Shown here: positions 7,782 to 15,357 of the stretch, piece after piece
Position numbering within the stretch: the first letter of the stretch is position 1
Layout: every line of letters starts with the position of its first letter
From: Willaertia magna
Taxonomy: Eukaryota > Heterolobosea > Eutetramitea > Acrasida > Naegleriidae
DNA: 16,822 nucleotides
Direction of reading: 5' to 3'
Assembly (NCBI GenBank): GCA_902984215.1
Contig: CADWAF010004498.1
Coordinates: forward strand, 1-16,822
Position numbers and translations under genes: made by a program
Notes under the pieces: model-generated
What the model saw: the letters and a program-made list of their open reading frames with translations, nothing else
Databases searched by the model: none
What the model was told of the DNA's origin: nothing

Positions 7782-7851
7782 ATTTTTTTATTTAATTATT
7801 TTAATTTTTTAAAATTCTTGTTTGAAGTTGGCAACTGGTTATTTTTAAAAA
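7782..7851. promoter_or_regulatory. 70-nt divergent promoter, SelK / SPF30-like
   Basis: Only 70 nt separate the two start codons, so both core promoters and 5' UTRs must fit in this spacer or reach into the neighbouring gene. It is A/T-run rich at both ends with a less AT-rich centre (GAAGTTGGCAACTGG). No specific factor site is claimed. Confidence 0.5.
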
Positions 7852-8853
7852 ATGTCGGAAGATGATGTTTATGGGGAGGAAGGTGAGGGTTTGGGTCAGA
7901 ATGAATCGGAAGGAGGTAATGATAATAATGAACAACAATCTTTGGAAGAATTAAAAGAACAATTAGTTTTATATGAAAATCAATTAGAAGAAAATAAAGA
8001 TTCAAATGATGAAGGCTTAATTGAACAATTACAATTAGCAATACAATTGACAAGAGAACTAATTGATATTAAACAAAAAGAAGAAGAAGAAAAACACAAT
8101 ACAAAACCAATATTTAATATAGGAGATTTCTGTTATGGATTATATGAAGGCTTATGGTACGTCGCTGTTATTACAAAAATTATTGACAATACTAAAAAGA
8201 ATAAACAACAAGAAGATAATAAACATAAGAAGCCTAACTTTGAATATGCAGTTAGATATGTTGGATATGGAAATCATTCAATTTTATCTAAAGAAAGGTA
8301 TAATATTAAAGAATATCAAAATCCACCATTAGATTTTATTCAACCTGGTATGAAATGTTATGCTGTTGATAATAATGATATAGATGGACCTTATTATGAG
8401 GCTGTTATAGATAAACCCGTTTATGATAAAGAAACTGTTTGGGTTGTTTTTAAACCTGCTGGTGTAATACAAGAAGTTCCCTTAAAACATATAAGGCTTA
8501 TCTCACATGAAGAGTTTTATGATCCAAAATATAAATTACCAAAAGCAAAGGAAAGTAGTGCTACTATTACTAATATTGGTGTCACTTCGTCAAGTACTTC
8601 TGCTGGGGTAACAACTGCTAATATAAGTGGTAAATCAACAGTTGATGCTGAGATGATTGCAAAAAAGAAGAAGAAACAAGAAAAGAGAAAAAAGAAACAT
8701 GAAGAAAGAGAAAAGGAATTAAATCAAAAAAAAGCTAGTTGGCAAAGTTTTATGAGTAAAAATACAAATGCTTATAAATCTACTGGGAAATCATTAGAAC
8801 GAAAGGAAAGAGAGTATACTCCTCAACAAAAGAAAGTAAAACACACAAAATAA
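7852..8853 (+). CDS. SPF30/SMNDC1-like Tudor-domain splicing factor
   Basis: This 333-residue protein probably binds symmetrically dimethylated arginine on Sm proteins and helps tri-snRNP assembly in the nucleus, as SPF30 does. After an acidic start, residues about 25-75 form a helical stretch (LEELKEQLVLYENQLEENK ... LQLAIQLTRELIDIKQ) that matches the SPF30 N-terminus (…QLASYKAQLQQVEAAL…). A Tudor domain follows at about 88-155: IGDFCYGLYEGLWYVAVI then FEYAVRYVGYGNHSIL, including the diagnostic GYGN. A second Tudor-like module is at about 164-216: PGMKCYAVDNNDIDGPYYEAVI then VWVVFKPAGVIQEVPLKHIRLI. The C-terminus has the SPF30-type highly basic helix (KKKKKQEKRKKKHEEREKE) followed by ASWQSFMSKNTNAY, which resembles the family's WQQFNNRAY. 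No intron is seen. The second Tudor-like module is unlike human SPF30. Confidence 0.85.
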   Translation: MSEDDVYGEEGEGLGQNESEGGNDNNEQQSLEELKEQLVLYENQLEENKDSNDEGLIEQLQLAIQLTRELIDIKQKEEEEKHNTKPIFNIGDFCYGLYEGLWYVAVITKIIDNTKKNKQQEDNKHKKPNFEYAVRYVGYGNHSILSKERYNIKEYQNPPLDFIQPGMKCYAVDNNDIDGPYYEAVIDKPVYDKETVWVVFKPAGVIQEVPLKHIRLISHEEFYDPKYKLPKAKESSATITNIGVTSSSTSAGVTTANISGKSTVDAEMIAKKKKKQEKRKKKHEEREKELNQKKASWQSFMSKNTNAYKSTGKSLERKEREYTPQQKKVKHTK

Positions 8854-9034
8854 ATTATTACTGACATTGTAAATATCCAACGCTGATATAATTCTTTACA
8901 ATATTTGTAAAATAAAGTGCACTGTATACCTAGAGCGCACGAACTGTTGTGTAAGGAGAATGCCAAATAAAAAAACTTCCATTCCATTCATTCCGCGACC
9001 ATAAAACAGAAAAAACAGGCCGCTAATTTGAAAC
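8854..9034. other. Intergenic spacer, SPF30-like to MBL hydrolase
   Basis: A 181-nt spacer between same-strand genes, holding the 3' UTR of one and the promoter of the next. It contains a near-palindrome TTTACAATATTTGTAAA at about 8894-8910 and a somewhat more GC-rich patch before the MBL start. I see no gene. Confidence 0.4.
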
Positions 9035-9898
9035 ATGAATCAAAAAATACGTAGAATGAAAATATTTAATATTGTTCTTCTATTGATTGCTTTTGGTGTT
9101 GCTTGGTTTTCCTATTCCATAAACACTTCAAAGAAACTATTGGAAGGGATTGAATTAAATAATAGTAATTTTGTGAAAAGAATTCCTATAAGTTTCCACA
9201 CAAACGTTTTTCTTTTAAAAGGTGACAAGGGAAAGTATATACTTGTAGATAATGGAACACCAGATGATTTTAATTTAATTGTAAAAGAATTAACAGAAAA
9301 GTATAATATAAATATTGAAAGAGATATTTCGTTACTTTTTATTACACACGCTCATTACGACCATGCTGGATCTTCATCACAATTTAAAAAGAACTATCCC
9401 TCTATTCCTATTTCAGTATCTTCTTTAGAAGCTGACTATTTAACAAATGGTAAACCATTAATGGCTTCTCCTTTTGGCATTATTCCAACACTTTTTAAGG
9501 CAGTCCTTACACTTTCAAAGAACGGATCGTTAGGTATTCCAACAGTAAAACCAGATATTTTAATAGACACAAAGGATAATAAGGAGATATTTTCATTGGA
9601 AAAGTTTGGAGTTAAGGCAGAAGTAATTACTACCCCAGGTCATTCTATTGGTTCTTTAACTGTTTTATTGAATGAAAGAAAGATTGCAATTCTTGCTGAT
9701 TTATTAGCTTCAAGTTTTATTTATTCAAATAGACCAAGTTGGCCACTATTTGTAGAAGATGTTAATGAAACAAAGAAATCTGTTCAAATGTTAATTGAAA
9801 AGTATCCAACAATTGAAACATTTTATGTTTCTCATGGTTTACCTTTTTCAAGACAAGATTTAATCCAATGGTTCTCAGTAAATAAACACATTATTTAG
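9035..9898 (+). CDS. Membrane-anchored metallo-beta-lactamase-fold hydrolase
   Basis: This 287-residue MBL-superfamily protein is a probable hydrolase with two active-site metals; the substrate is unknown. An N-terminal hydrophobic segment (about 10-30, IFNIVLLLIAFGVAWFSYSI) should act as a signal anchor. The metal ligands are complete: His105, His107, Asp109 and His110 in THAHYDHAG; His203 in TPGHSIGS; Asp222 in ILADLL; His267 in YVSHGLPFS. The overall pattern (VFLLKGDKGKYILVDNGTPDD near the start) resembles bacterial-type general MBL hydrolases rather than the eukaryotic glyoxalase II, CPSF or lactonase subfamilies, so bacterial ancestry is possible. The unspliced frame ends WFSVNKHII-stop. 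An in-frame GTAAAT donor at 9878 could instead join it to 9938, giving a 316-residue form ending SKL (see the separate entry). Two in-frame ATGs lie near the start (9035 and 9056); the first is used here. Confidence 0.85.
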   Translation: MNQKIRRMKIFNIVLLLIAFGVAWFSYSINTSKKLLEGIELNNSNFVKRIPISFHTNVFLLKGDKGKYILVDNGTPDDFNLIVKELTEKYNINIERDISLLFITHAHYDHAGSSSQFKKNYPSIPISVSSLEADYLTNGKPLMASPFGIIPTLFKAVLTLSKNGSLGIPTVKPDILIDTKDNKEIFSLEKFGVKAEVITTPGHSIGSLTVLLNERKIAILADLLASSFIYSNRPSWPLFVEDVNETKKSVQMLIEKYPTIETFYVSHGLPFSRQDLIQWFSVNKHII

Positions 9899-9937
9899 AT
9901 TTAACTTTTCTATCTCATTGCTGTAATGTATTTATAG
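9878..9937 (+). other. Possible 60-nt intron at the 3' end of the MBL gene
   Basis: Donor TCA-GTAAATAA at 9878 and acceptor TATTTATAG ending at 9937, with a pyrimidine-richer stretch (TTAACTTTTCTATCTC) between. It is phase 0, and its length fits the other introns here (45-75 nt). The donor is weaker than the GTAAGT seen elsewhere. Splicing would remove the TAG at 9896. Confidence 0.45.
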
Positions 9938-10045
9938 GTTTGCATTCAATTAAATTTTGACATTTGTGCTGACACCATTCAACCTATTGTTGGAGCACCA
10001 ACTAACAATTTGGGTGTTATTTCCAAAAAGAAATCAAAGTTGTAA
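9938..10045 (+). CDS. Candidate alternative 3' exon of the MBL gene, ending in Ser-Lys-Leu
   Basis: From 9938 an open frame of 35 codons runs to TAA at 10043-10045. It has no ATG, so it needs splicing to be translated. Its composition looks coding rather than intergenic: it includes DICADTIQPIVGAPTNNLG and ends KKKSKL. The C-terminal SKL is the canonical peroxisomal targeting signal type 1. Joined in frame to the MBL exon at 9877, the protein would be 316 residues. No homology to a known domain is recognised. A 35-codon open stretch alone could be chance in AT-rich DNA. The case rests on the combination of frame, phase, acceptor, codon use and SKL. Confidence 0.4.
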   Translation, partial: VCIQLNFDICADTIQPIVGAPTNNLGVISKKKSKL

Positions 10046-10101
10046 AATCTAATTAAGAGTGAAAAATAATTATTTTTTTTCAAAAAAAAAATAAAATAAA
10101 A

Positions 10102-12846
10102 ATGAATGAGGGAAGTAGTGGAGCACAAAAACAAGGTGGATTTTTCTCATCAACAAATAAAAGAAGTGAGATCAACGAATGGAGAGTTGGTTTAGGTAAT
10201 GAAAAGGAATCAGTTAGAAGAGATACCGTTAAAAAAGTTATCGCTGCTATGACTGTTGGTAAAGATGTTAGCATGTTATTTACTGATGTTATTAAATGTG
10301 TTGCTACAAATAATATTGAACTTAAAAAATTAGTTTATTTATATATTATGAATTATGCTAAAACTCAACCAGATTTAGCAATTATGGCTGTTAATCAATT
10401 TGAAAGAGATTCTAACCATCCTAATCCTTTAATTAGAGGTTTAGCTGTAAGAACAATGGGTTGCATTCGTGTAAATAAAATTGTTGAATATTTAGCAGAA
10501 CCAATTAGAAAAACAATTAAAGATAAAGATCCATATGTTAGAAAGACAGCAGCTGTTGCTATTGCTAAATTATTTGATATCAATGCTGAATTAGCTATTG
10601 AACAAGGCTTTGTTGAAGCATTAGAAGAATTATTAACTGATGAAAACCCTATGGTCGTAGCTAACGCAGTTAAGGCTTTAGATGAAATTTCTTCTTTATC
10701 CGACGAGATTGTTTTAGATTTTACAGAAAAAACTGTAAAGACTTTGTTAACCGCGCTAAACCAATGTACTGAATGGGGTCAAGTATTTATTTTAGATGCT
10801 TTATCAAATTATAGTCCAAAATCTGAGAAGGAAGCTCAAGAAATTTCTGATAGGGTTGCTCCACGTTTGCAACATGCTAATTCTGCAGTTGTTTTATCTG
10901 CAATTAGAGTTATTAATAAGATGATTGATATTATTTCAAATGAAAATGAAAAGGCAGAATTAGTTAAGAAGATGTCTGCTCCATTAGTTACTTTATTAAG
11001 TGGTCATCCTGAAGTACAATATGTTGCTTTACGTAATATTGATTTAATTGTTCAAAGTCGTCCAGGTATTCTTACAAAGGACATTAAGATGTTCTTCTGT
11101 AAATATAATGATCCTATTTATGTTAAATTAGAAAAATTAGATATTATGGTTAAATTAGCATCTGAAAGAAATATTGATACTGTTTTAATGGAATTCAAAG
11201 AATATGCATCTGAAGTTGATGTTGAATTTGTTAGAAGAAGTGTTCGTGCAATTGGTAGATGTGCAATTAAATTAGAAAGAGCAGCTCAACGTTGTGTAGA
11301 TGTTTTACTTGATTTAATTCAAACTAAAGTTAACTATGTTGTCCAAGAAGCAATCATTGTTATTAAAGATATTTTCAGAAGATATCCAAATAGATATGAA
11401 GCTATTATTGGTAAATTATGTGAAAACTTAGATACTTTAGATGAACCAGAAGCAAAAGCAGCTATGATTTGGATTATTGGTGAATACTCAAATAAGATTG
11501 AAAATGCAGATGAATTATTAGCTATCTTTATTGATACTTTCCATGACGAAACATCACAAGTTCAATTATCATTACTTACTGCTGTAATGAAGTTATTCTT
11601 GAGAAGACCTGGTGATACTAGGGAATTAATTAAGAAAGTTTTAACACTTTCTACTGAAGAATCTGATGATCCAGATTTACGTGATAGAGGTTATATTTAT
11701 TGGCGTTTATTAAACGAAGATCCAGAATCTGCAAAGGCTGTTGTTTTATCTGAAAAACCAGTTATTAGAGATGATTCTACTAATATTCCAAAGAACTTAC
11801 TTAACGAATTAGTTAAATATATTGGTTCATTAGCTTCTGTTTATCACAAACCACCAGAGCTATTCGTTCCAGGATATAAGAAGAAGAAATCAGCAACTGG
11901 AGGAGGTGAAGATCAAGAAGTTGAAGATTATTTAAGAGAACAACAAAACCAAGCAATCCAAGATAGAGCACCAAATCAAGATTTATTAGGTTTAGATGAT
12001 ATCTTAGGTACAGGTGCTTCCCCATCCATGCAACCAACTACTCAAAATGATGATTTATATCTTGATGATGTTATGGGAGGTGGTGCAACTCAAACCCAAT
12101 TAACATTCTCAAACACTGCTTCTGCAACAGTCACAAAGATGACTAGACCACTTACCGAAAAGAAATTATTATTAAGTGCTGATAAGGGTAAAGGTCTTGT
12201 TGTTTATGGTGCTTTCAATAGAAATGCAAATGGTCAAATTGAAATGGCAGTTACTTTCGAAAATCAAACTACCCAACCAATTACCGGTTATGCTTGTAAA
12301 TTTAATAAGAATACTTTTGGATTTGTTCCAGGTCAAGTTCAAGCAAGCCCTTGCTATCCAGGTCAAAAGGTTGAAGGTATTATTCCAGTTTTACCAGGCC
12401 AAAATGAATCTGACAATGTTTCTCCATTAATCCAAGTTGCCCTTAAATGTGATTTAGGTGTTGTATACTTCCAAGATTCCATTCCTTTCAGCGTTTTATT
12501 ATTAGAAAATGGTTTATTAGATACTGAATCCTTCTTGACTATCTTCCAAAGTATACCAGAAGAAACTGAAAGCAGCTATGATATTACTCGCCTAGCATCA
12601 AACAATCCAAATGCAATCATTTCCAAATTACAAGCACACAACATTTTCTTTGTTGCTGATCACCAAGGTGTCAACTACTATTTCTCTGCTAAGTTCAACT
12701 ATGGTACAGAAGAAGTTATTGTTGTTGCTGAACTAGTTTTACAACAAGGTGCAACACAATGCAAGTTAAATACCAGATCTGCAGAAACTCAATTCATACA
12801 ATTCTTTGAAAAGGATGTTGAAAGAATTCTTAACTTAACTTTTTAA
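10102..12846 (+). CDS. AP-1/AP-2 complex beta subunit (beta-adaptin)
   Basis: The 914-residue large adaptor subunit links cargo-bearing membranes to clathrin at the trans-Golgi/endosomes (AP-1) and/or plasma membrane (AP-2). The trunk, about 1-590, is a HEAT/ARM-like solenoid with hallmark adaptin sequence: SEINEWRVGLGNEKESVRRD, YLYIMNYAKTQPDLAIMAVN, NPLIRGLAVRTMGCIRV and YVRKTAAVAIAKLFDI. It also has MIWIIGEYSNKI and RDRGYIYWRLLNEDP. The hinge, about 590-690, is basic (KKKKSATGGG), then Gln/Asp-rich, with a clathrin box LLGLD at 628-632. The beta-appendage (about 690-914) follows, ending in the platform subdomain (LQAHNIFFVADHQGVNYYFSAK). Length matches animal AP1B1/AP2B1 (~940). No intron is seen, and codon use is less AT-extreme than the neighbours, as expected for a well-expressed gene. 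AP-1 versus AP-2 cannot be separated; many protists may share one subunit. Confidence 0.96.
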   Translation: MNEGSSGAQKQGGFFSSTNKRSEINEWRVGLGNEKESVRRDTVKKVIAAMTVGKDVSMLFTDVIKCVATNNIELKKLVYLYIMNYAKTQPDLAIMAVNQFERDSNHPNPLIRGLAVRTMGCIRVNKIVEYLAEPIRKTIKDKDPYVRKTAAVAIAKLFDINAELAIEQGFVEALEELLTDENPMVVANAVKALDEISSLSDEIVLDFTEKTVKTLLTALNQCTEWGQVFILDALSNYSPKSEKEAQEISDRVAPRLQHANSAVVLSAIRVINKMIDIISNENEKAELVKKMSAPLVTLLSGHPEVQYVALRNIDLIVQSRPGILTKDIKMFFCKYNDPIYVKLEKLDIMVKLASERNIDTVLMEFKEYASEVDVEFVRRSVRAIGRCAIKLERAAQRCVDVLLDLIQTKVNYVVQEAIIVIKDIFRRYPNRYEAIIGKLCENLDTLDEPEAKAAMIWIIGEYSNKIENADELLAIFIDTFHDETSQVQLSLLTAVMKLFLRRPGDTRELIKKVLTLSTEESDDPDLRDRGYIYWRLLNEDPESAKAVVLSEKPVIRDDSTNIPKNLLNELVKYIGSLASVYHKPPELFVPGYKKKKSATGGGEDQEVEDYLREQQNQAIQDRAPNQDLLGLDDILGTGASPSMQPTTQNDDLYLDDVMGGGATQTQLTFSNTASATVTKMTRPLTEKKLLLSADKGKGLVVYGAFNRNANGQIEMAVTFENQTTQPITGYACKFNKNTFGFVPGQVQASPCYPGQKVEGIIPVLPGQNESDNVSPLIQVALKCDLGVVYFQDSIPFSVLLLENGLLDTESFLTIFQSIPEETESSYDITRLASNNPNAIISKLQAHNIFFVADHQGVNYYFSAKFNYGTEEVIVVAELVLQQGATQCKLNTRSAETQFIQFFEKDVERILNLTF

Positions 12847-12960
12847 ATGATTTAATAAAACATCAAATTATAATCTAATTCGTGCTTTCGGCTTTTATTA
12901 TTGTCGCAAAACTGTTTGTTAATGTCATGTCACTAAATGATGAAATTCTATCATTAAAAA
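12847..12960. other. Spacer, beta-adaptin to Rho-like gene
   Basis: A 114-nt spacer with an AATAAA at about 12855, suitable as the beta-adaptin poly(A) signal. It also holds a GTCGCAAAA string about 50 nt before the Rho-like start, which recurs near 6995. No gene is seen. Confidence 0.4.
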
Positions 12961-13776
12961 ATGTGTGAAGTAATGTTTGTTGGCCAGAAGGCTGTTGGAA
13001 AAGTAAGTTATGCAAACTCACTAACTTGAATTCAAACCCGATTGAATCAATAATTTTTTAGTCGTGTTTGACAGCTGTGTTATCTGGAAACCATCCAAAT
13101 CTTGATTATTTTGAAAATGATGTAATTACATCTTATGTCACCAATGCATTATATCAAACCAACACTGTTAGAGTAAATATATTAGATTGTCCACCAATAA
13201 TGGATCATATAACTCGTCAAAGAATTTCATCTAGAGATATTAATGTCATTGTTTGTTGTTTCTCAATTGTTGACATTTCTAGTTTAAATGCCATTGTAGA
13301 TTATTATGCAAAAGAAATTGAAGAAGTTAGTAAGTATTAAAACAATTACAAAAAAATAATGACAAATATATTAATTAGTGCATTGTGAAGATAATATACC
13401 AATTGTACTTTGTGGTACACAACACGATGCAATAAAAGATAAAGATCCAGATGATTGTGTAAACATAAGTATGGCATTAAAAGCAGCTAATGAAATTCGT
13501 ACAAAATATAATTTAAGTGTTATATCTTATATTGAAACAAGTTCATTAACAAATAATCATAAAGGAGAAGGTATAAAAGAATTATTAAATGAAATATTAA
13601 GATTATATTGTAAAGTAGATCAACCTTTAGAAAAACCATTACATACAACCTATGTTGTAAAGAGAAAAGATGTTCAAAAAAAAAAGAGATTTTCATTATC
13701 TTTTTCTAAAGTTAGTAATAGTTTAGATGAAACATTTACTGAATATGTTCCTAGAGATTTATCCCAATTTATGTAA
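12961..13776 (+). CDS. Degenerate Rho-like small GTPase (three exons)
   Basis: Three exons (12961-13002, 13062-13329, 13379-13776) join in frame to 235 residues. G1 is intact: GQKAVGKSC at 8-16. Thr37 sits where the Rho switch-I threonine is expected. G3 is lost: Rho's DTAGQ is replaced by Asp56-Cys-Pro-Pro-Ile60, removing the invariant Gly and the catalytic Gln. G4 is Thr117-Gln-His-Asp120 instead of TKxD, and G5 is Glu-Thr-Ser-Ser (156-159) in place of CSAL. The region between, ISSRDINVIVCCFSIVDISSLNAI, reads like Rho's [22 protein letters not shown], and NIPIVLCGTQHDAIKDKD like PIILVGTKLDLRDD, hence the Rho assignment. The C-terminus (KRKDVQKKKRFSLSFSKV…LSQFM) is basic but has no CAAX box. 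GTP binding is possible; normal hydrolysis is unlikely. Confidence 0.78.
13003..13061 (+). other. Intron 1 of the Rho-like gene
   Basis: 59-nt GT-AG intron, donor AAA-GTAAGT, acceptor TTTTTTAG, phase 0. It sits inside the P-loop codons: splicing joins GKS exactly. Confidence 0.92.
13330..13378 (+). other. Intron 2 of the Rho-like gene
   Basis: 49-nt GT-AG intron, donor GTTA-GTAAGT, acceptor TTAATTAG, phase 1. Splicing makes a Met codon and continues into HCEDNIPIVLCGTQHD. Unspliced, the frame stops within four codons. Confidence 0.88.
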
Positions 13777-13894
13777 TTATTGTAAACCTGTTTTAATAAA
13801 TTATTAAATTTCTCAAATCTGGCCCAGAAACTCGGTTAAACAACTTTTTAAAAAAAAATTAAAAAAAAATTTAAAAAATAATTTAAAAAAAAAA
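13777..13894. other. AT-rich spacer with A-run repeats before the chaperonin-like gene
   Basis: The last ~50 nt consist of T/A-limited short units (A8-A9 runs split by TT or TTT) directly before the ATG at 13895. It is low-complexity DNA acting as leader or promoter; no specific element is seen. Confidence 0.5.
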
Positions 13895-15319
13895 ATGAAT
13901 GATTTCAAAGTAACTTTATTTTCACCAAAAATTCATCAAATTCTTTCCAATCAACATGCAACCACTTTATCTTTTTTATTACAACAAATATTTCCATTTA
14001 TACAATTATTTAAAGAAAATAATTTTAAATTAATTTTAAAAAAAGATTATTCAATTTATTTAACAAATTTTACAAATCAAATTATTTTAAAAATGAATTT
14101 AAATCCAATAATGGAATTTTTATTTAATTTATTTTTAAATAATTCTTTACAAAATAGTTTACAAAATAATTTACAAAATAATTTGGAAATGAAAATGGAA
14201 TATATTTTATTTTTAATTTATTTTTTTTTAGAAAATATTTATGAATATTATTATTTAAAGAAAAATCAAACGTTACACATCAATCAATTAGTTACAAATA
14301 TTTATTTATTTTATAAAAAATATTTATTTAATAGTTTACAAAATTTTGAAAATTATGAAAATAATTTTGTAAAAAACTTTGTAAAGGTGGAACCATTAGA
14401 ATTTTTTAAAAATTTTATAAATTTTTATTTTTATGAAAATGATTTTTTACAAAATTTTTTATTTGAAATTGTAAAAAATTGTAGTAATAATTTTATAGAT
14501 TTTAAAAATTTTAAAAATATACAGATTGTAAAGTCTTTTGGAAAATTGGAAGAATCGACAAGTTTACAAAATATTTATTTTTTACAAAATTGTAAAAATT
14601 TAAATACGAATATTAAAAATTTAGAAATTTTAAATAAAATGAAAAATATTTTAATTTTAAATGAATTAACAAATTTACAATTAATTAAAAAATATAAAAA
14701 TAATTTTATAATTTTTATAAAAACGGAAAATAATTTAAAAAAAGATATTTTACAATTTTGTAATCAAAATAATATTTTTATTTTTCAATTAAATGAAAAT
14801 TATTTTACAAAACACAGTAATTTTTTACAATTTATAAATTTTCAAACCTTTACAAAATTAATTCCAATCAACTCTTTAAAATTTACAAAATTTACAAAAA
14901 ATAATACATGCGATATTTTTATTGAAAATAAACATCTTCCAAACTTTACAACAATTATTATAAAAAATAAAACAAATGAATTATTAGAATATTATGAATT
15001 TTCAATTAAAAGTTTTATTTATCAATTATTAAAATATCATAACACAAATTTTAATAATTTTATAGTTATTAAAAACTTGAAAGATTTGGAATTTGAATTA
15101 TCTCTTTTAAAAAAGAGAGAAAATATGCCTTACATTCCAACTAATTTTTCTAATATTCTACCAAAACACCTTACTAATACAGATAGCAATACTACAGAAA
15201 GTAATAAAACAATTGGAGAAGCTTTGCCTTGTTGTATTTTGGAAGATTTTATTCAGATTGCTTTGGAAATGATTTTAAGTTTATTGAAAATGGATTTTAT
15301 TATTCAAATTAATAAATAA
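13895..15319 (+). CDS. Highly divergent group II chaperonin-like protein (BBS-chaperonin candidate)
   Basis: This 474-residue protein is rich in Asn, Phe, Leu, Lys and Ile from extremely AT-biased codons. It shows the order of TCP-1/CCT landmarks. KDYSIYLTNFTNQIILKMNLNPIM at about 50-72 is like ITNDGATILKLLDVEHPAAK. The NIQIVKSFGKLEESTSLQNI segment at about 208 resembles CCT's IKIEKKxGGSxEDSELIKGV, followed by IKNLEILNKMKNILIL. TTIIIKNKTNELLEYYEFSIKSF at about 350-372 is like ITILLRGGTxxxLxExERSxHDAL. A terminal EDFIQIALEMILSLLKMDFII resembles CCT's last helix and RIDDII. The ATPase motifs GDGTT and GGGA are absent, so it should not hydrolyse ATP like CCT. A shorter, ATP-motif-less, fast-evolving chaperonin fits MKKS/BBS10/BBS12, which assemble the ciliary BBSome, but the exact relative is inferred. 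No intron is seen. Confidence 0.6.
   Translation: MNDFKVTLFSPKIHQILSNQHATTLSFLLQQIFPFIQLFKENNFKLILKKDYSIYLTNFTNQIILKMNLNPIMEFLFNLFLNNSLQNSLQNNLQNNLEMKMEYILFLIYFFLENIYEYYYLKKNQTLHINQLVTNIYLFYKKYLFNSLQNFENYENNFVKNFVKVEPLEFFKNFINFYFYENDFLQNFLFEIVKNCSNNFIDFKNFKNIQIVKSFGKLEESTSLQNIYFLQNCKNLNTNIKNLEILNKMKNILILNELTNLQLIKKYKNNFIIFIKTENNLKKDILQFCNQNNIFIFQLNENYFTKHSNFLQFINFQTFTKLIPINSLKFTKFTKNNTCDIFIENKHLPNFTTIIIKNKTNELLEYYEFSIKSFIYQLLKYHNTNFNNFIVIKNLKDLEFELSLLKKRENMPYIPTNFSNILPKHLTNTDSNTTESNKTIGEALPCCILEDFIQIALEMILSLLKMDFIIQINK
14141..14188 (+). repeat. Four tandem 12-nt units in the chaperonin-like gene
   Basis: Four in-frame units of the form AAT-(T/A)NT-TTR-NAA encode NSLQ NSLQ NNLQ NNLE. Third-position and single-base differences indicate an older, drifting tandem expansion inserted between the domain segments. 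Confidence 0.8.
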
Positions 15320-15357
15320 TAATAATTTAAAATAAAATAAAAAATTTATGTACATTT

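Noticed and set aside
11813..12430. Several 64-84-codon frames inside beta-adaptin on both strands
   Set aside because: Shadows of the adaptin reading frame with no independent start context or motifs.
13068..13340. Rho-like exon 2 as an independent 90-residue gene
   Set aside because: It starts at TTG; the P-loop is completed only by joining 12961-13002, and the end is a GTAAGT donor.
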